32,561 bases of DNA from an uncultured Campylobacter sp. (lineage in GTDB: Bacteria; Campylobacterota; Campylobacteria; Campylobacterales; Campylobacteraceae), in assembly GCF_963526985.1 (NCBI RefSeq), contig NZ_CAURPW010000019.1, forward strand, positions 1 to 32,561. Direction: 5' to 3'. Each line of letters opens with the position of its first letter. Position 1 is the first letter of the stretch. Made by a program: the position numbers and the translations under genes. The notes under the pieces are model-generated. The model made no database searches, had not been told where the DNA came from, and saw only the letters and a program-made list of their open reading frames with translations. Positions 25,085 through 32,561 of this stretch are shown one piece after another.

Positions 25085-27541
25085 TTACTCGCTTTCTAAT
25101 AATTTTAAAATTTCGCCCAAATCCACGCCCTCGCGCTTCCCTATAAGCAGCAAATTTCGCGTCCTGTTTTTTACGGTTTGGATTCTAGCGTTGGCTATTT
25201 TTACATCAAATTCCTTAAAAACTCCCAATACGTAAGCCATCAGCCCGCGCTGATCTTTCGCGTTTATGCCAAGCTTCGCGTACTCTTGCGAGTGATTAGG
25301 ATCGAAATTTAGCTCGCCTTTTAGTATGATCGGGCGATTTATTTGCGCTGAGGCGCCGCTTTTTAGCGAGATCTCGATGAGGTTTTTTAGGGTTTCTAGC
25401 TCGCTTGATTTTACGTTTTTGTTAAACTCTAGCTTGACGTAAAATTTACCGTCAAACAGCTCGAAAATCTCCATAAATCCAAGATCAAGATGCGCCAGAG
25501 ACGAGAGCAAAACGGCTAAATTTGGATAGTTTTGCGCGTAAATTTCGATGCTTAGGCTTTGGTGATTTTGTACTTGCACGCTTAGTTTATCGGCGTTTTG
25601 CGCGGCCCAGGCGATAGCGATGATATCTGCTGGCTGGTATTTAGCAAAGAGCAAATTTGAGCGGATGGCGAAAATTTTTTCTTTCAAATTTTCGCTTAAA
25701 GCCGCAAATTTAGCGTTTCGCCTGATGCTAAGCTCCTTTTTTACGCGCCTTGAAGCCTCATCAAGCAGGTTTTCATCCTCAAAGCTTTGCAAACAAATGC
25801 CGTAAAGCTCGCGCAAAAGTCGCGCCAGATAGGGCGTATAGAGCTTTTCGTCGGTTGCATTTATCACGCAGTAAGCGACGATGTAGGATAGCTTTAGCGT
25901 TTGTGGGTCGCCAAGCTTTGAGATAAAGCTAAAAATCGTGCGCTGATCGTAGATGTCCTCGCGGTTTGCCACGTCGTTCATCAGCGTGTGGTAGCGCACG
26001 AGCGTAACGCCGATATTTACGGCCTTTGCGCTCAAATTTAGCTTTGTGGCGTAGGCGCGAAAGATATTTGAGCCTACGACCGAGTGATCGCCGCCTAGCC
26101 CCTTGCCCGCGTCATGCAGCAGCAAAGCTAGCTTTAACAGCGTTCGCCCCTCGATGCAAAGCTCGTCGTAGAGCGATTTTACGAATTTATCTTTGATATT
26201 TTCGGCAAATTTGACGCTTAACACGCAGTGCTCGCCGACGCTAAATTTATGATATCCGTCAAATTCGGCCAAATTTACGGCGTGCTCGAGCGGCTTAACC
26301 AAAACGGGCAAAATCTCTGCGTCCAAAAGCGCTTTGATAATGCAATGAGCGTGGTTTCGCATCAAAATTTTTCTAAAAAGCGCGAGCAAATCCTCGGCGT
26401 CTTCTTTGCTGATTTGCGCGCGTTTTAGGTAAAAGATCGTTCCGACGTCAAATTTATACTCCGCATCGCCAAGAGCCAAAAGCTGTTTTAGCACTGCATT
26501 TAGCGGCCTAGCGCGGACGTGTAGCGGGACGTAAATGGTGTTTTCAAACCTATAAAATCCGTTTTTTAGCCGTGCGGCTCGTAGCTCGCTAAATTTCGCT
26601 CCGCTTGTAAATTTACTCCTATAAAAGCTAGAAACCAGGTAGCGCGAAAAAACGGCAACCGAGTGCATGCAGGAAAAGAGCTTTTGCGAAATGACGCTAC
26701 TGTTTTCTTGCGTTTTTTTGGATTTGGTTTGCATGAGCGCAGTGATCTCGTTTAGCTTAGCCGGGGCGAAAACGTCCGAGCCTAGGGTTAAATTTTGCGC
26801 CGATTTTACGCAGAGGATAAAATCTGTCGCCAAATTTAGCGCGCTAAGCTCCTTTTCGTCGATAAATTTTAGAGCCTGCGAGCGCATGCTGATCTCGTTT
26901 TCAAAGCCGTTTAGAGCGCAGTTTAGGTAGTAGATGTCGTTCGTACCGCCAAGGTCGTTTTTAAGATCGGGCTCTTGCTTTATGTTTGGGATATCGTTAA
27001 AGGCGCCCAGATTTCTGGCGTAAAATTTGAGATTTTCCTGTGCGTTAAACTCGCGAGTTTTATAAATCTCCGACCGAGCGGCCTTATAAAGCGTCCGCGA
27101 GCCGCAGATATAGCGGATGCGGCTAAACGCGGCCTTTGCTTTGTGGTCATTTTTGTGAGACTTAAAAATCTCGTCCAGCTCGCAAATTTTAATATTTAGC
27201 TTTAAATTTGATCCCTCCAGCGCGGCGACTAGTTTTTTTAGGATAAATTTGACGTTAAAGCCCGCGTTTTCTTTAAAGACGAGTAAAACCTCTAAAACCG
27301 AGCTCGTGGAGATGAGGTTGTCGGCGTATTTCTCGGTAGCGATGACGCAAAACGGGATAAAATCGACGTCTGGGTTAAAGTCCGCGAAAATCTCGTCCAA
27401 AACCCGCGCGCATAGAGCCTTGATGAGCTCGTCGCTTTGCTTTGCGATGAAATTTGCAAAGCCCTTGCCCTGAAGCTTTTTTAGCTGCGAGGCTAAATTC
27501 GCGCCTCCTAAAACGCCACTTAAATTTCCTTTTAAAGCCAC
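25085..27541 (-). CDS. GlnD-like HD/ACT protein with a degenerate nucleotidyltransferase domain
   Basis: The 818-residue protein has the layout of PII uridylyltransferase GlnD: an N-terminal nucleotidyltransferase-like region, a GlnE-like helical part (DLKNDLGGTNDIYYLN), an HD phosphohydrolase domain (LLLHDAGKGLGGDHSVVGSN near 475-495) and ACT-like C-terminal repeats (GLMAYVLGVFKEFDVKIANARIQT). The catalytic loop that should read GGxGRGExxPxSDxD is instead ATEKYADNLISTSSVLEV (68-85), so both metal aspartates are missing. Uridylylation is therefore unlikely, while the HD hydrolase may still work. The same gene order, upstream of glmS and divergent from mqnE, occurs in C. jejuni as I recall. 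It starts at ATG 27541, 111 bases from the divergent mqnE start. Its real substrate is unknown. Confidence 0.85.
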   Translation of the reverse strand: MALKGNLSGVLGGANLASQLKKLQGKGFANFIAKQSDELIKALCARVLDEIFADFNPDVDFIPFCVIATEKYADNLISTSSVLEVLLVFKENAGFNVKFILKKLVAALEGSNLKLNIKICELDEIFKSHKNDHKAKAAFSRIRYICGSRTLYKAARSEIYKTREFNAQENLKFYARNLGAFNDIPNIKQEPDLKNDLGGTNDIYYLNCALNGFENEISMRSQALKFIDEKELSALNLATDFILCVKSAQNLTLGSDVFAPAKLNEITALMQTKSKKTQENSSVISQKLFSCMHSVAVFSRYLVSSFYRSKFTSGAKFSELRAARLKNGFYRFENTIYVPLHVRARPLNAVLKQLLALGDAEYKFDVGTIFYLKRAQISKEDAEDLLALFRKILMRNHAHCIIKALLDAEILPVLVKPLEHAVNLAEFDGYHKFSVGEHCVLSVKFAENIKDKFVKSLYDELCIEGRTLLKLALLLHDAGKGLGGDHSVVGSNIFRAYATKLNLSAKAVNIGVTLVRYHTLMNDVANREDIYDQRTIFSFISKLGDPQTLKLSYIVAYCVINATDEKLYTPYLARLLRELYGICLQSFEDENLLDEASRRVKKELSIRRNAKFAALSENLKEKIFAIRSNLLFAKYQPADIIAIAWAAQNADKLSVQVQNHQSLSIEIYAQNYPNLAVLLSSLAHLDLGFMEIFELFDGKFYVKLEFNKNVKSSELETLKNLIEISLKSGASAQINRPIILKGELNFDPNHSQEYAKLGINAKDQRGLMAYVLGVFKEFDVKIANARIQTVKNRTRNLLLIGKREGVDLGEILKLLESE

Positions 27542-27615
27542 TTTTTACCGCCGTTTTTTTGTGTAAATTTTATCCGATGATACTAAAATTTTGCAAAAAC
27601 AAAGCTTTTTTAACA

Positions 27616-27621
27616 TATAAT
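27616..27621 (+). promoter_or_regulatory. -10 box (TATAAT) of the mqnE operon promoter
   Basis: Consensus TATAAT lies 31 bases before the TTG start of mqnE, preceded by A and T runs but no clear -35 hexamer. It sits in the 111-base gap that is divergent to the GlnD-like gene. Confidence 0.6.
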
Positions 27622-27652
27622 CGCCGTTTAATATCTATTTTCGGAATAAAAT

Positions 27653-28723
27653 TTGACAAATTTAATAGAAAAACTCCAAAGCGGCGAACGTCTAGACACG
27701 GACGAATGCGCCGGCTTGTACGACCTGGACCTTTTTACGCTGGGTAAATTCGCAAACGCCAAACGGCGAAAACTGCACGGCAAAAAGGTATTTTTTAACG
27801 TAAATCGCCACATAAATCCGACCAATATCTGCGCGGACGTGTGCAAATTTTGCGCGTTTTCGGCAAACCGCAAAAACCCAAACCCGTACACGATGAGCCA
27901 CGAGGAAATACTAAAAATCGTCGAAAAAAGCGTCGCCGGCGGCGCAAAAGAGATACATATCGTCTCTGCGCACAACCCCGATACCTCATGGCAGTGGTAT
28001 TTGGAAATTTTTAAAAAAATAAAAGAAAAATACCCTCAAATCCACGTCAAAGCGCTAACTGCCGCGGAGGTTGATTTCCTCTCGCGAAAACACGGCCTTA
28101 GCTATGAAGAAGTCGTAGAAAAGATGCTTGAATACGGCGTAGACTCGATGCCTGGCGGCGGAGCGGAGATCTTTGACGAAGAGGTCAGGCGTAAAATTTG
28201 CAAAGGTAAGGTAAGCTCGCAAAACTGGCTCAAAATCCACCGCCTTTGGCACGAAAAGGGCAGAGAAAGTAACGCCACGATGCTGTTTGGCCACATAGAA
28301 AGCAGGCAAAACCGTATCGACCATATGCTGCGAATCCGCGATTTGCAGAACAAAACTGGCGGATTTAACGCCTTTATCCCGCTGGTTTATCAGCGCGACA
28401 ACAACTATTTAAAAGTAGAAAACTATCCCGGCTCGGCCGAAATTTTAAAAACATTTGCGATCTCGCGTCTGGTGCTCGATAATGTCGCGCACATAAAGGC
28501 GTACTGGGCGACCTCGACGATAAATTTGGCCATGGTCGCGCAGGAATTCGGCGCTGACGATCTAGACGGCACGATAGAAAAAGAGAGCATTCAGAGCGCG
28601 GCCGGAGCGAAATCGGCAAGCGGTATGAGCCTTAGAAATTTTACCGATCTTATCCAGACCTCGGGCTTTGTTCCCGTCGAGCGAGATAGCCTGTATAATG
28701 AACTAAAAATTTACGATAACTAA
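27653..28723 (+). CDS. mqnE: Aminofutalosine synthase MqnE (radical SAM, futalosine pathway)
   Basis: The 356-residue enzyme joins 3-[(1-carboxyvinyl)oxy]benzoate and S-adenosylmethionine to form aminofutalosine in menaquinone synthesis. The radical-SAM motif CADVCKFC has cysteines at 60, 64 and 67, preceded by FFNVNRHINPTNIC as in MqnE. Further segments are EIHIVSAHNPDTSWQWYLEI, GGGAEIFDEEVRRKIC and the terminal GLVPVERD-like motif (GFVPVERDSLYN). The start is TTG at 27653, chosen by alignment with the family N-terminus; the ribosome site (GGAATAAA) is weak. The purine permease gene follows after 10 bases. Menaquinone is the electron donor for Psr-type reductases, a functional link within the window. 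Confidence 0.95.
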   Translation: MTNLIEKLQSGERLDTDECAGLYDLDLFTLGKFANAKRRKLHGKKVFFNVNRHINPTNICADVCKFCAFSANRKNPNPYTMSHEEILKIVEKSVAGGAKEIHIVSAHNPDTSWQWYLEIFKKIKEKYPQIHVKALTAAEVDFLSRKHGLSYEEVVEKMLEYGVDSMPGGGAEIFDEEVRRKICKGKVSSQNWLKIHRLWHEKGRESNATMLFGHIESRQNRIDHMLRIRDLQNKTGGFNAFIPLVYQRDNNYLKVENYPGSAEILKTFAISRLVLDNVAHIKAYWATSTINLAMVAQEFGADDLDGTIEKESIQSAAGAKSASGMSLRNFTDLIQTSGFVPVERDSLYNELKIYDN

Positions 28724-28733
28724 GGGGGCGAAG

Positions 28734-30026
28734 TTGGATTTTTTTAAACTAAAGCAAAACGGCACTAGCGTAAAGACCGAATTTAGCGCAGGACTCACGA
28801 CCTTTTTAACGATGATGTATATCGTGCCGGTAAACGCGATAATCATGAGCAAGACAGGCATGCCGATGGATGCGCTCATCACGGCTACGGCGCTCATCAC
28901 GGTAATCGCTACCGTACTAAACGGCGTATGGGCGAACACGCCCGTGGCTATGAGCGTGGGAATGGGACTGAACGCGTATTTTACATTTGGCCTGGTGCTA
29001 GGCATGCAAATACCGTGGCAAACGGCTTTGGGTGTGGTTTTTGTTTCAGGCGTGATTTTTGTGGTTTTGTCTTTTACGAATTTTAGAATCTGGGTCTTAA
29101 AATCTATCCCGGACGACGTCAGACGCTCGATAAGCGCGGGCATAGGCGCCTTTATCGCTTTCGTTGGACTTCAGCAAATGGGCGTAGTCGTAAACAACGA
29201 CGCCGTACTGGTCGGGCTTGGAAATTTAAAAGATCCAAACGTTATTTTGGGTTTTGTGGGACTGTTTTTCGTTATACTTTTTTGGGCGTGGAAGGTTAAG
29301 GGCGCTTTCATCATCGCGGTATTTACGACCTCGGTGATAGCTTGGGTTTTGGGTATCGCGCCGTATCCGGAGGAGTTTATCTCGCTACCGGCTTCGATAT
29401 CGCCGATATTTTTAGAGCTTGATATCATGGGTGCATTATCTTTTGCTCTGCTTCCCGTGATCGTTACATTTTTCGTAACCGATCTTTTCGACTCTATCGG
29501 TACGCTAGCTGGCGTGGGAAATAGGGCGGGAATCTTTGACGAGAGCAATCAAAAAGGCGTCGAAAAACTAGAAAAAACCCTCGAAGCCGACGCGGTAGCT
29601 ACGGTAGCCGGCTCGCTAGTCGGCGTTAGTACGACGACGTCGTTTGCCGAGAGCGCTAGCGGCGTAGAAGAGGGCGGTAAGACGGGACTAACGGCGGTAT
29701 TTTGCGGACTATTTTTCGTGCTTACGATTTTTATGCTGCCGCTTTTTAAAGCTATCCCTTCAAACGCGATATATCCGATACTCGTGATGGTGGGCGTGCT
29801 GATGTTTAGTGAGCTTGGAAATATAAATTTTAAAGATCCTGCTATAGCCGTATCGACGTTTTTGATAGTTATTTTGATGCCGCTCACGTACTCGATCACG
29901 ACGGGACTTTCGTTTGGATTTATGGCGTATTTGCTGGTTCGTATCATGAGACGCGAGTGGGAATACGTAAATATCGGAGTTGTCGTGCTTGCGCTCATTA
30001 GTTTCATAGTATTTTTAGTACACTGA
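28734..30026 (+). CDS. NCS2-type purine permease (AzgA/PbuG/GhxP group)
   Basis: The 430-residue inner-membrane protein has about twelve hydrophobic segments and takes up adenine, guanine or hypoxanthine with protons. Family landmarks are the start KTEFSAGLTTFLTMMYIVPVNAIIM, GMGLNAYFTFGLV, DLFDSIGTLAGVGNRAG and TTSFAESASGVEEGGKTGLTAV. The start codon is TTG at 28734 with AAGGGGG upstream. It lies between mqnE and a phosphoribosyltransferase with gaps of 10 and 9 bases, so the three form an operon. The substrate cannot be fixed from sequence; guanine/hypoxanthine or adenine are likely. The aminofutalosine pathway releases adenine, which fits a purine-salvage partner. Confidence 0.93.
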   Translation: MDFFKLKQNGTSVKTEFSAGLTTFLTMMYIVPVNAIIMSKTGMPMDALITATALITVIATVLNGVWANTPVAMSVGMGLNAYFTFGLVLGMQIPWQTALGVVFVSGVIFVVLSFTNFRIWVLKSIPDDVRRSISAGIGAFIAFVGLQQMGVVVNNDAVLVGLGNLKDPNVILGFVGLFFVILFWAWKVKGAFIIAVFTTSVIAWVLGIAPYPEEFISLPASISPIFLELDIMGALSFALLPVIVTFFVTDLFDSIGTLAGVGNRAGIFDESNQKGVEKLEKTLEADAVATVAGSLVGVSTTTSFAESASGVEEGGKTGLTAVFCGLFFVLTIFMLPLFKAIPSNAIYPILVMVGVLMFSELGNINFKDPAIAVSTFLIVILMPLTYSITTGLSFGFMAYLLVRIMRREWEYVNIGVVVLALISFIVFLVH

Positions 30027-30035
30027 GGAGAAAAC

Positions 30036-30476
30036 ATGCTAAAGTATCCGTTTGAGGAATTTCATAAAGACGTAAAAATAATGGTGCGAGATATCAAAGG
30101 AAACTTCGAGCCCGAAGTAATTTTAGCGGTCGCTCGCGGCGGTCTTACTTTGGGGCATTTTTTAGCGAGCCTGCTAAATAACCGCAATCTTTTTACGCTA
30201 AACTCAATCCACTACGAAGAGACTAAAAAGCTCGATACTATCGATATCTTTAACGTCCCCGATCTATCTAAATTTAATAAAATTTTGATAGTGGACGATA
30301 TGATAGATACGGGTGAGAGCATGATAGCTATCAAACAAGAGCTTTTAAAGCGTTTCCCGCATATCGAGCTAAAGATTGCGACTATATTTTATAAACAAAA
30401 AGCGCTTTTATTGCCCGACTTTACGGTAAAAGAGGCGCACGAGTGGATAGAGTTTTTCTGGGAAGAGCAAATTTAA
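30036..30476 (+). CDS. Purine phosphoribosyltransferase (Gpt/Xpt-like)
   Basis: The 146-residue cytoplasmic type I phosphoribosyltransferase carries the PRPP-binding signature ILIVDDMIDTGESM (about 89-102) and an early PPi loop, ILAVARGGLTLG. It converts a free purine base, probably xanthine, guanine or hypoxanthine, and PRPP to the nucleotide. ATG at 30036 follows GAGGAG by 4 bases and the permease stop by 9 bases, so uptake and activation of the base are coupled. This neighbour order also exists in C. jejuni as I remember it. The protein ends EWIEFFWEEQI, as short Gpt-like enzymes do. Confidence 0.93.
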   Translation: MLKYPFEEFHKDVKIMVRDIKGNFEPEVILAVARGGLTLGHFLASLLNNRNLFTLNSIHYEETKKLDTIDIFNVPDLSKFNKILIVDDMIDTGESMIAIKQELLKRFPHIELKIATIFYKQKALLLPDFTVKEAHEWIEFFWEEQI

Positions 30477-30491
30477 GCCCTAAATTTAGCC

Positions 30492-31688
30492 ATGTTGCGC
30501 TCGGAAACGTTTTTACTTTTTATCATCTGCCTTGTTGATTTTTGTTTTTTATCGTATGCGATTAGCACGCTTAGCATTAGTTACTACGAGGCGGATGCGT
30601 TTTATAACTCGTCTAAAATTTCGGCCGTTTTAGCTAGATTTTCGGTCGAGGTTTTCGGGCAAAACGACTATGCTTTACGGCTTCCTTTTGTTGTTTGCCA
30701 TATTTTTAGCGTCGCGCTGCTTTACAAGGTCTCAAAGCAAATTTTAAAACGCAAATTTGACCGAGTAGTAAGCGCGGTCGTGTTTATATTGCTTCCTGCG
30801 ACGATGGCGTCGGCGATCTTGGTAAACGATGCCGGTATCATAATCGCGCTTTCGCTTTTAAGCATTTATCTTTATCAGCTACGCAAAATGCTAGCTTTTT
30901 ACGCGTTTTTATGCGTGCTGCCTTTTGTTAGCGGCGCATTTTTGGTTTATTTTTCGGCGATTTTTATTTTCGGAGTTTATAGGCGCGACGCTAAGATGGC
31001 GTGGACCTCGGCGCTGCTTTTCGCGCTTTGTTTTTATCTTTACGGATTTAACTCCGGCGGCAAGCCTAGCGGCCATTTGCTTGATACCGTAAGCATCTTT
31101 GCCGCCGCGTTTTCGCCTTTTATTTTCATTTATTTCGTATATGCTATGTATAGAATTTGGATAAAAGAGGCTAAAAACTTACTCTGGTTCGTTTGTATAA
31201 CGGCATTTTTATTTTGCTTGTTTTTATCGATCAGGCAGCGCTTGGAGCTCGAAAACTACCTGCCTTTTTGCGTTATTTCGGTTCCGATTTTGGTTCGGGT
31301 ATTTTTTAGCTCGTACCGCGTTAGGCTGCCGATGTTTAGACGAGGATATAAAATTTTAGCCTCTTTTGCGGTAGCTTCTTTGCTTGCCGGTTTTTTGTTC
31401 GTGCTTTTTAACGAGACGCTTTACGGCGTATTAAAAGATCCGACTAAGCATTTCGTTTATAGATATCACGTCGCAAAAGAGCTTGCAAAAGAGCTAAAAG
31501 ATAGGGGCGTAGAAAAAATTTTTACGGATGATAAAAAGCTTGCTTTGAGACTTAAATTTTACGGCATAAACACGAGCGAGGATGCAGATCTACGCCTACT
31601 AAATTTGAGCTTGAGTGATAATTACGATAATATTGCCGTTAACAAATTCGGCAAAAAGATTGCAAGATTTAAGTTAAAAGAAAGATAA
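30492..31688 (+). CDS. Polytopic membrane protein resembling GT-C/ArnT-type glycosyltransferases
   Basis: The 398-residue protein has about ten membrane helices and a small C-terminal soluble tail. The first helix is followed by SISYYEADAFYNSSKISAVLARFSVEVFGQNDYALRLPFVVCHI, which matches the acidic motif (E-A-D after a Tyr pair) and the N-D-Y-A-x-R-L-P-F segment of ArnT/PMT-like GT-C enzymes that use polyprenyl-phosphate sugars. The large periplasmic domain of full ArnT is absent, so a short member is likely. Substrate and acceptor are unknown. ATG at 30492 follows the phosphoribosyltransferase stop by 15 bases but has no good ribosome site, so the true start could differ or rely on coupling. 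Confidence 0.7.
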   Translation: MLRSETFLLFIICLVDFCFLSYAISTLSISYYEADAFYNSSKISAVLARFSVEVFGQNDYALRLPFVVCHIFSVALLYKVSKQILKRKFDRVVSAVVFILLPATMASAILVNDAGIIIALSLLSIYLYQLRKMLAFYAFLCVLPFVSGAFLVYFSAIFIFGVYRRDAKMAWTSALLFALCFYLYGFNSGGKPSGHLLDTVSIFAAAFSPFIFIYFVYAMYRIWIKEAKNLLWFVCITAFLFCLFLSIRQRLELENYLPFCVISVPILVRVFFSSYRVRLPMFRRGYKILASFAVASLLAGFLFVLFNETLYGVLKDPTKHFVYRYHVAKELAKELKDRGVEKIFTDDKKLALRLKFYGINTSEDADLRLLNLSLSDNYDNIAVNKFGKKIARFKLKER

Positions 31689-31702
31689 TTAGGGAAAAAT
31701 GA

Positions 31703-32431
31703 ATGAAAAAGGCCTTTACGATTTTAGAACTTGTCGTGGTAATAGTAGTAGTAGGAATAATAGCCGTTATGGCGCTACCGAGAGTAAACGACGATCACAT
31801 CGCCGAAGCTGCCGACCAAGTGATGTCTCATATACGATATACCCAGCATCTAGCGATGCAAGATAATAAATTTGATCCTACTGACACCAACTGGTTTAAA
31901 AAGAGGTGGAGTATAGGTTTTACCAAAGCTTCATTTTGCGACGGCTCGAGCGAATGGAGATATAGCGTTTATAATGATATAAGCGCTACCGGAAATTTAA
32001 ATTCGGAAGATGAGGTAGCAAGAGACCCGTTGGAGCCGAATAAATTTATGAGCTCCGGATGGAGCGGTATTTCAAAAGCTAGTTGCAAAAAGGCCAGTAT
32101 GAGATATAATTTGGCAAAAAAATTCGGTATAACTAATGTGCAGTTGCGCGGCGTATGCGGAGACAGCAACTTGCAAACTATTTCTTTTGATGAATTTGGA
32201 AGGCCTATGCAGGGGGTAAGCACGACCGGCGGCGGTGCGACTAGAGGTTATGACAGGCTGGTTCATAATGGACAAAATTGTCAAATAATTTTAAGTACAG
32301 CTAAAAAGACGGCTATTATAACAGTGACACCGGAAACCGGATTTACGCAGGTTTCGTACTCTAGTATCACTCCATCAAAAGATCAGGCTCAAGTCCGTGG
32401 AGAAAAAAATTCTACGATACCTAAAAAATAA
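31703..32431 (+). CDS. Type II secretion / type IV pilin-like prepilin (pseudopilin)
   Basis: The 242-residue protein starts with a class III prepilin leader, MKKA followed by FTILELVVVIVVVGIIAVMALP: cleavage before Phe, Glu at mature position 5, then a 20-residue hydrophobic helix. The mature part is rich in Cys and Gly (CDGSSEWRYS, GVCGDSNLQTISFDEFGRPMQG), as in GspH/FimT-like minor pseudopilins, which commonly have the FDxxGRP-type segment. AGGG lies about 8 bases before ATG 31703. No prepilin peptidase or secretion ATPase is in the window. The A+T content is visibly higher than that of its upstream neighbours. It begins 14 bases after the glycosyltransferase-like gene. Confidence 0.85.
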   Translation: MKKAFTILELVVVIVVVGIIAVMALPRVNDDHIAEAADQVMSHIRYTQHLAMQDNKFDPTDTNWFKKRWSIGFTKASFCDGSSEWRYSVYNDISATGNLNSEDEVARDPLEPNKFMSSGWSGISKASCKKASMRYNLAKKFGITNVQLRGVCGDSNLQTISFDEFGRPMQGVSTTGGGATRGYDRLVHNGQNCQIILSTAKKTAIITVTPETGFTQVSYSSITPSKDQAQVRGEKNSTIPKK

Positions 32432-32561
32432 AAGAATTGATTTAGATTTAAGTAGTTCTTCTTTAAAGAAAACATATTTAGTTCGTGGGGTATTTCTTGG
32501 AACGTATCATTCAAATTTCAATACCACCCAAAAATCTTTTTCTAATTTTTTTAAATTCGCA
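32432..32561. other. A/T-rich right edge, 130 bases
   Basis: No gene start is visible before the window ends. The self-complementary TTCTTTAAAGAA (about 32459-32470) could be part of a weak terminator for the pseudopilin gene. Nothing else is supported. Confidence 0.25.

Noticed and set aside
25080..25090. glmS ribozyme
   Set aside because: Only 2 bases separate glmS from the upstream gene. The ribozyme is a feature of Gram-positive leaders and needs well over 100 bases.

Overview
The window looks like chromosomal DNA of a Campylobacter from the relatively GC-rich, anaerobic group (rectus/showae/curvus/concisus-like). This is inferred from three things: Campylobacter-type promoters (TATAAT -10 boxes in A/T-rich leaders), the fused ispDF gene, and gene orders that, from memory, match C. 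jejuni. Those orders are mrp / ispDF / HP1021-type regulator / ATP-sulfurylase-like gene / pgpA, and glmS / GlnD-like gene / mqnE / purine permease / phosphoribosyltransferase. No rRNA, tRNA, IS element, prophage or CRISPR array was seen. Most of the window is core metabolism, with a few accessory parts.

Layout. 1-4076 (minus): thiC, mrp, an ACT-domain protein and a UPF0210 (PFL) protein that runs off the left edge. 4142-7483 (plus): ispDF, an atypical response regulator of the HP1021/CemR type, and an ATP-sulfurylase-like protein with damaged catalytic motifs. 7484-8348: 865 bases without a gene, packed with inverted repeats, the largest a ~160-base imperfect palindrome. 8349-8846: pgpA. 8847-9424: 578 non-coding bases between convergent genes, with another spaced inverted repeat. 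9425-13575 (minus): an RBBP9-type esterase gene, the giant cytochrome c synthase ccsBA and a small membrane protein. 13576-17759: a polysulfide/thiosulfate reductase operon (psrABC type) with its own promoter and terminator; its catalytic subunit gene carries an in-frame amber codon at 14230-14232. 17832-19608: an OmpR-type regulator and histidine kinase. 19605-20820 (minus): a HIT protein and a lone membrane-anchored Cache protein. 20951-21787: an exported Sel1-repeat protein. 22095-23144: an unrecognised protein. 23247-27541 (minus): a GlnD-like protein with a ruined nucleotidyltransferase motif, then glmS. 27653-30476 (plus): mqnE, a purine permease and a purine phosphoribosyltransferase. 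30492-32431: a polytopic membrane protein and a type II pseudopilin.

How the genes fit together: isoprenoid (ispDF) and menaquinone (mqnE) synthesis, cytochrome c maturation (ccsBA) and the Psr-type reductase all serve anaerobic, quinone-linked respiration. If the regulator is CemR, it is described in relatives as an energy-metabolism regulator. The observations most worth checking are the amber codon in psrA, the inverted-repeat-dense insertion at 7484-8348, the five-codon leader ORF overlapping the cemR start, and two pseudoenzyme-like proteins kept in conserved positions. I did not find a convincing new multi-gene system.
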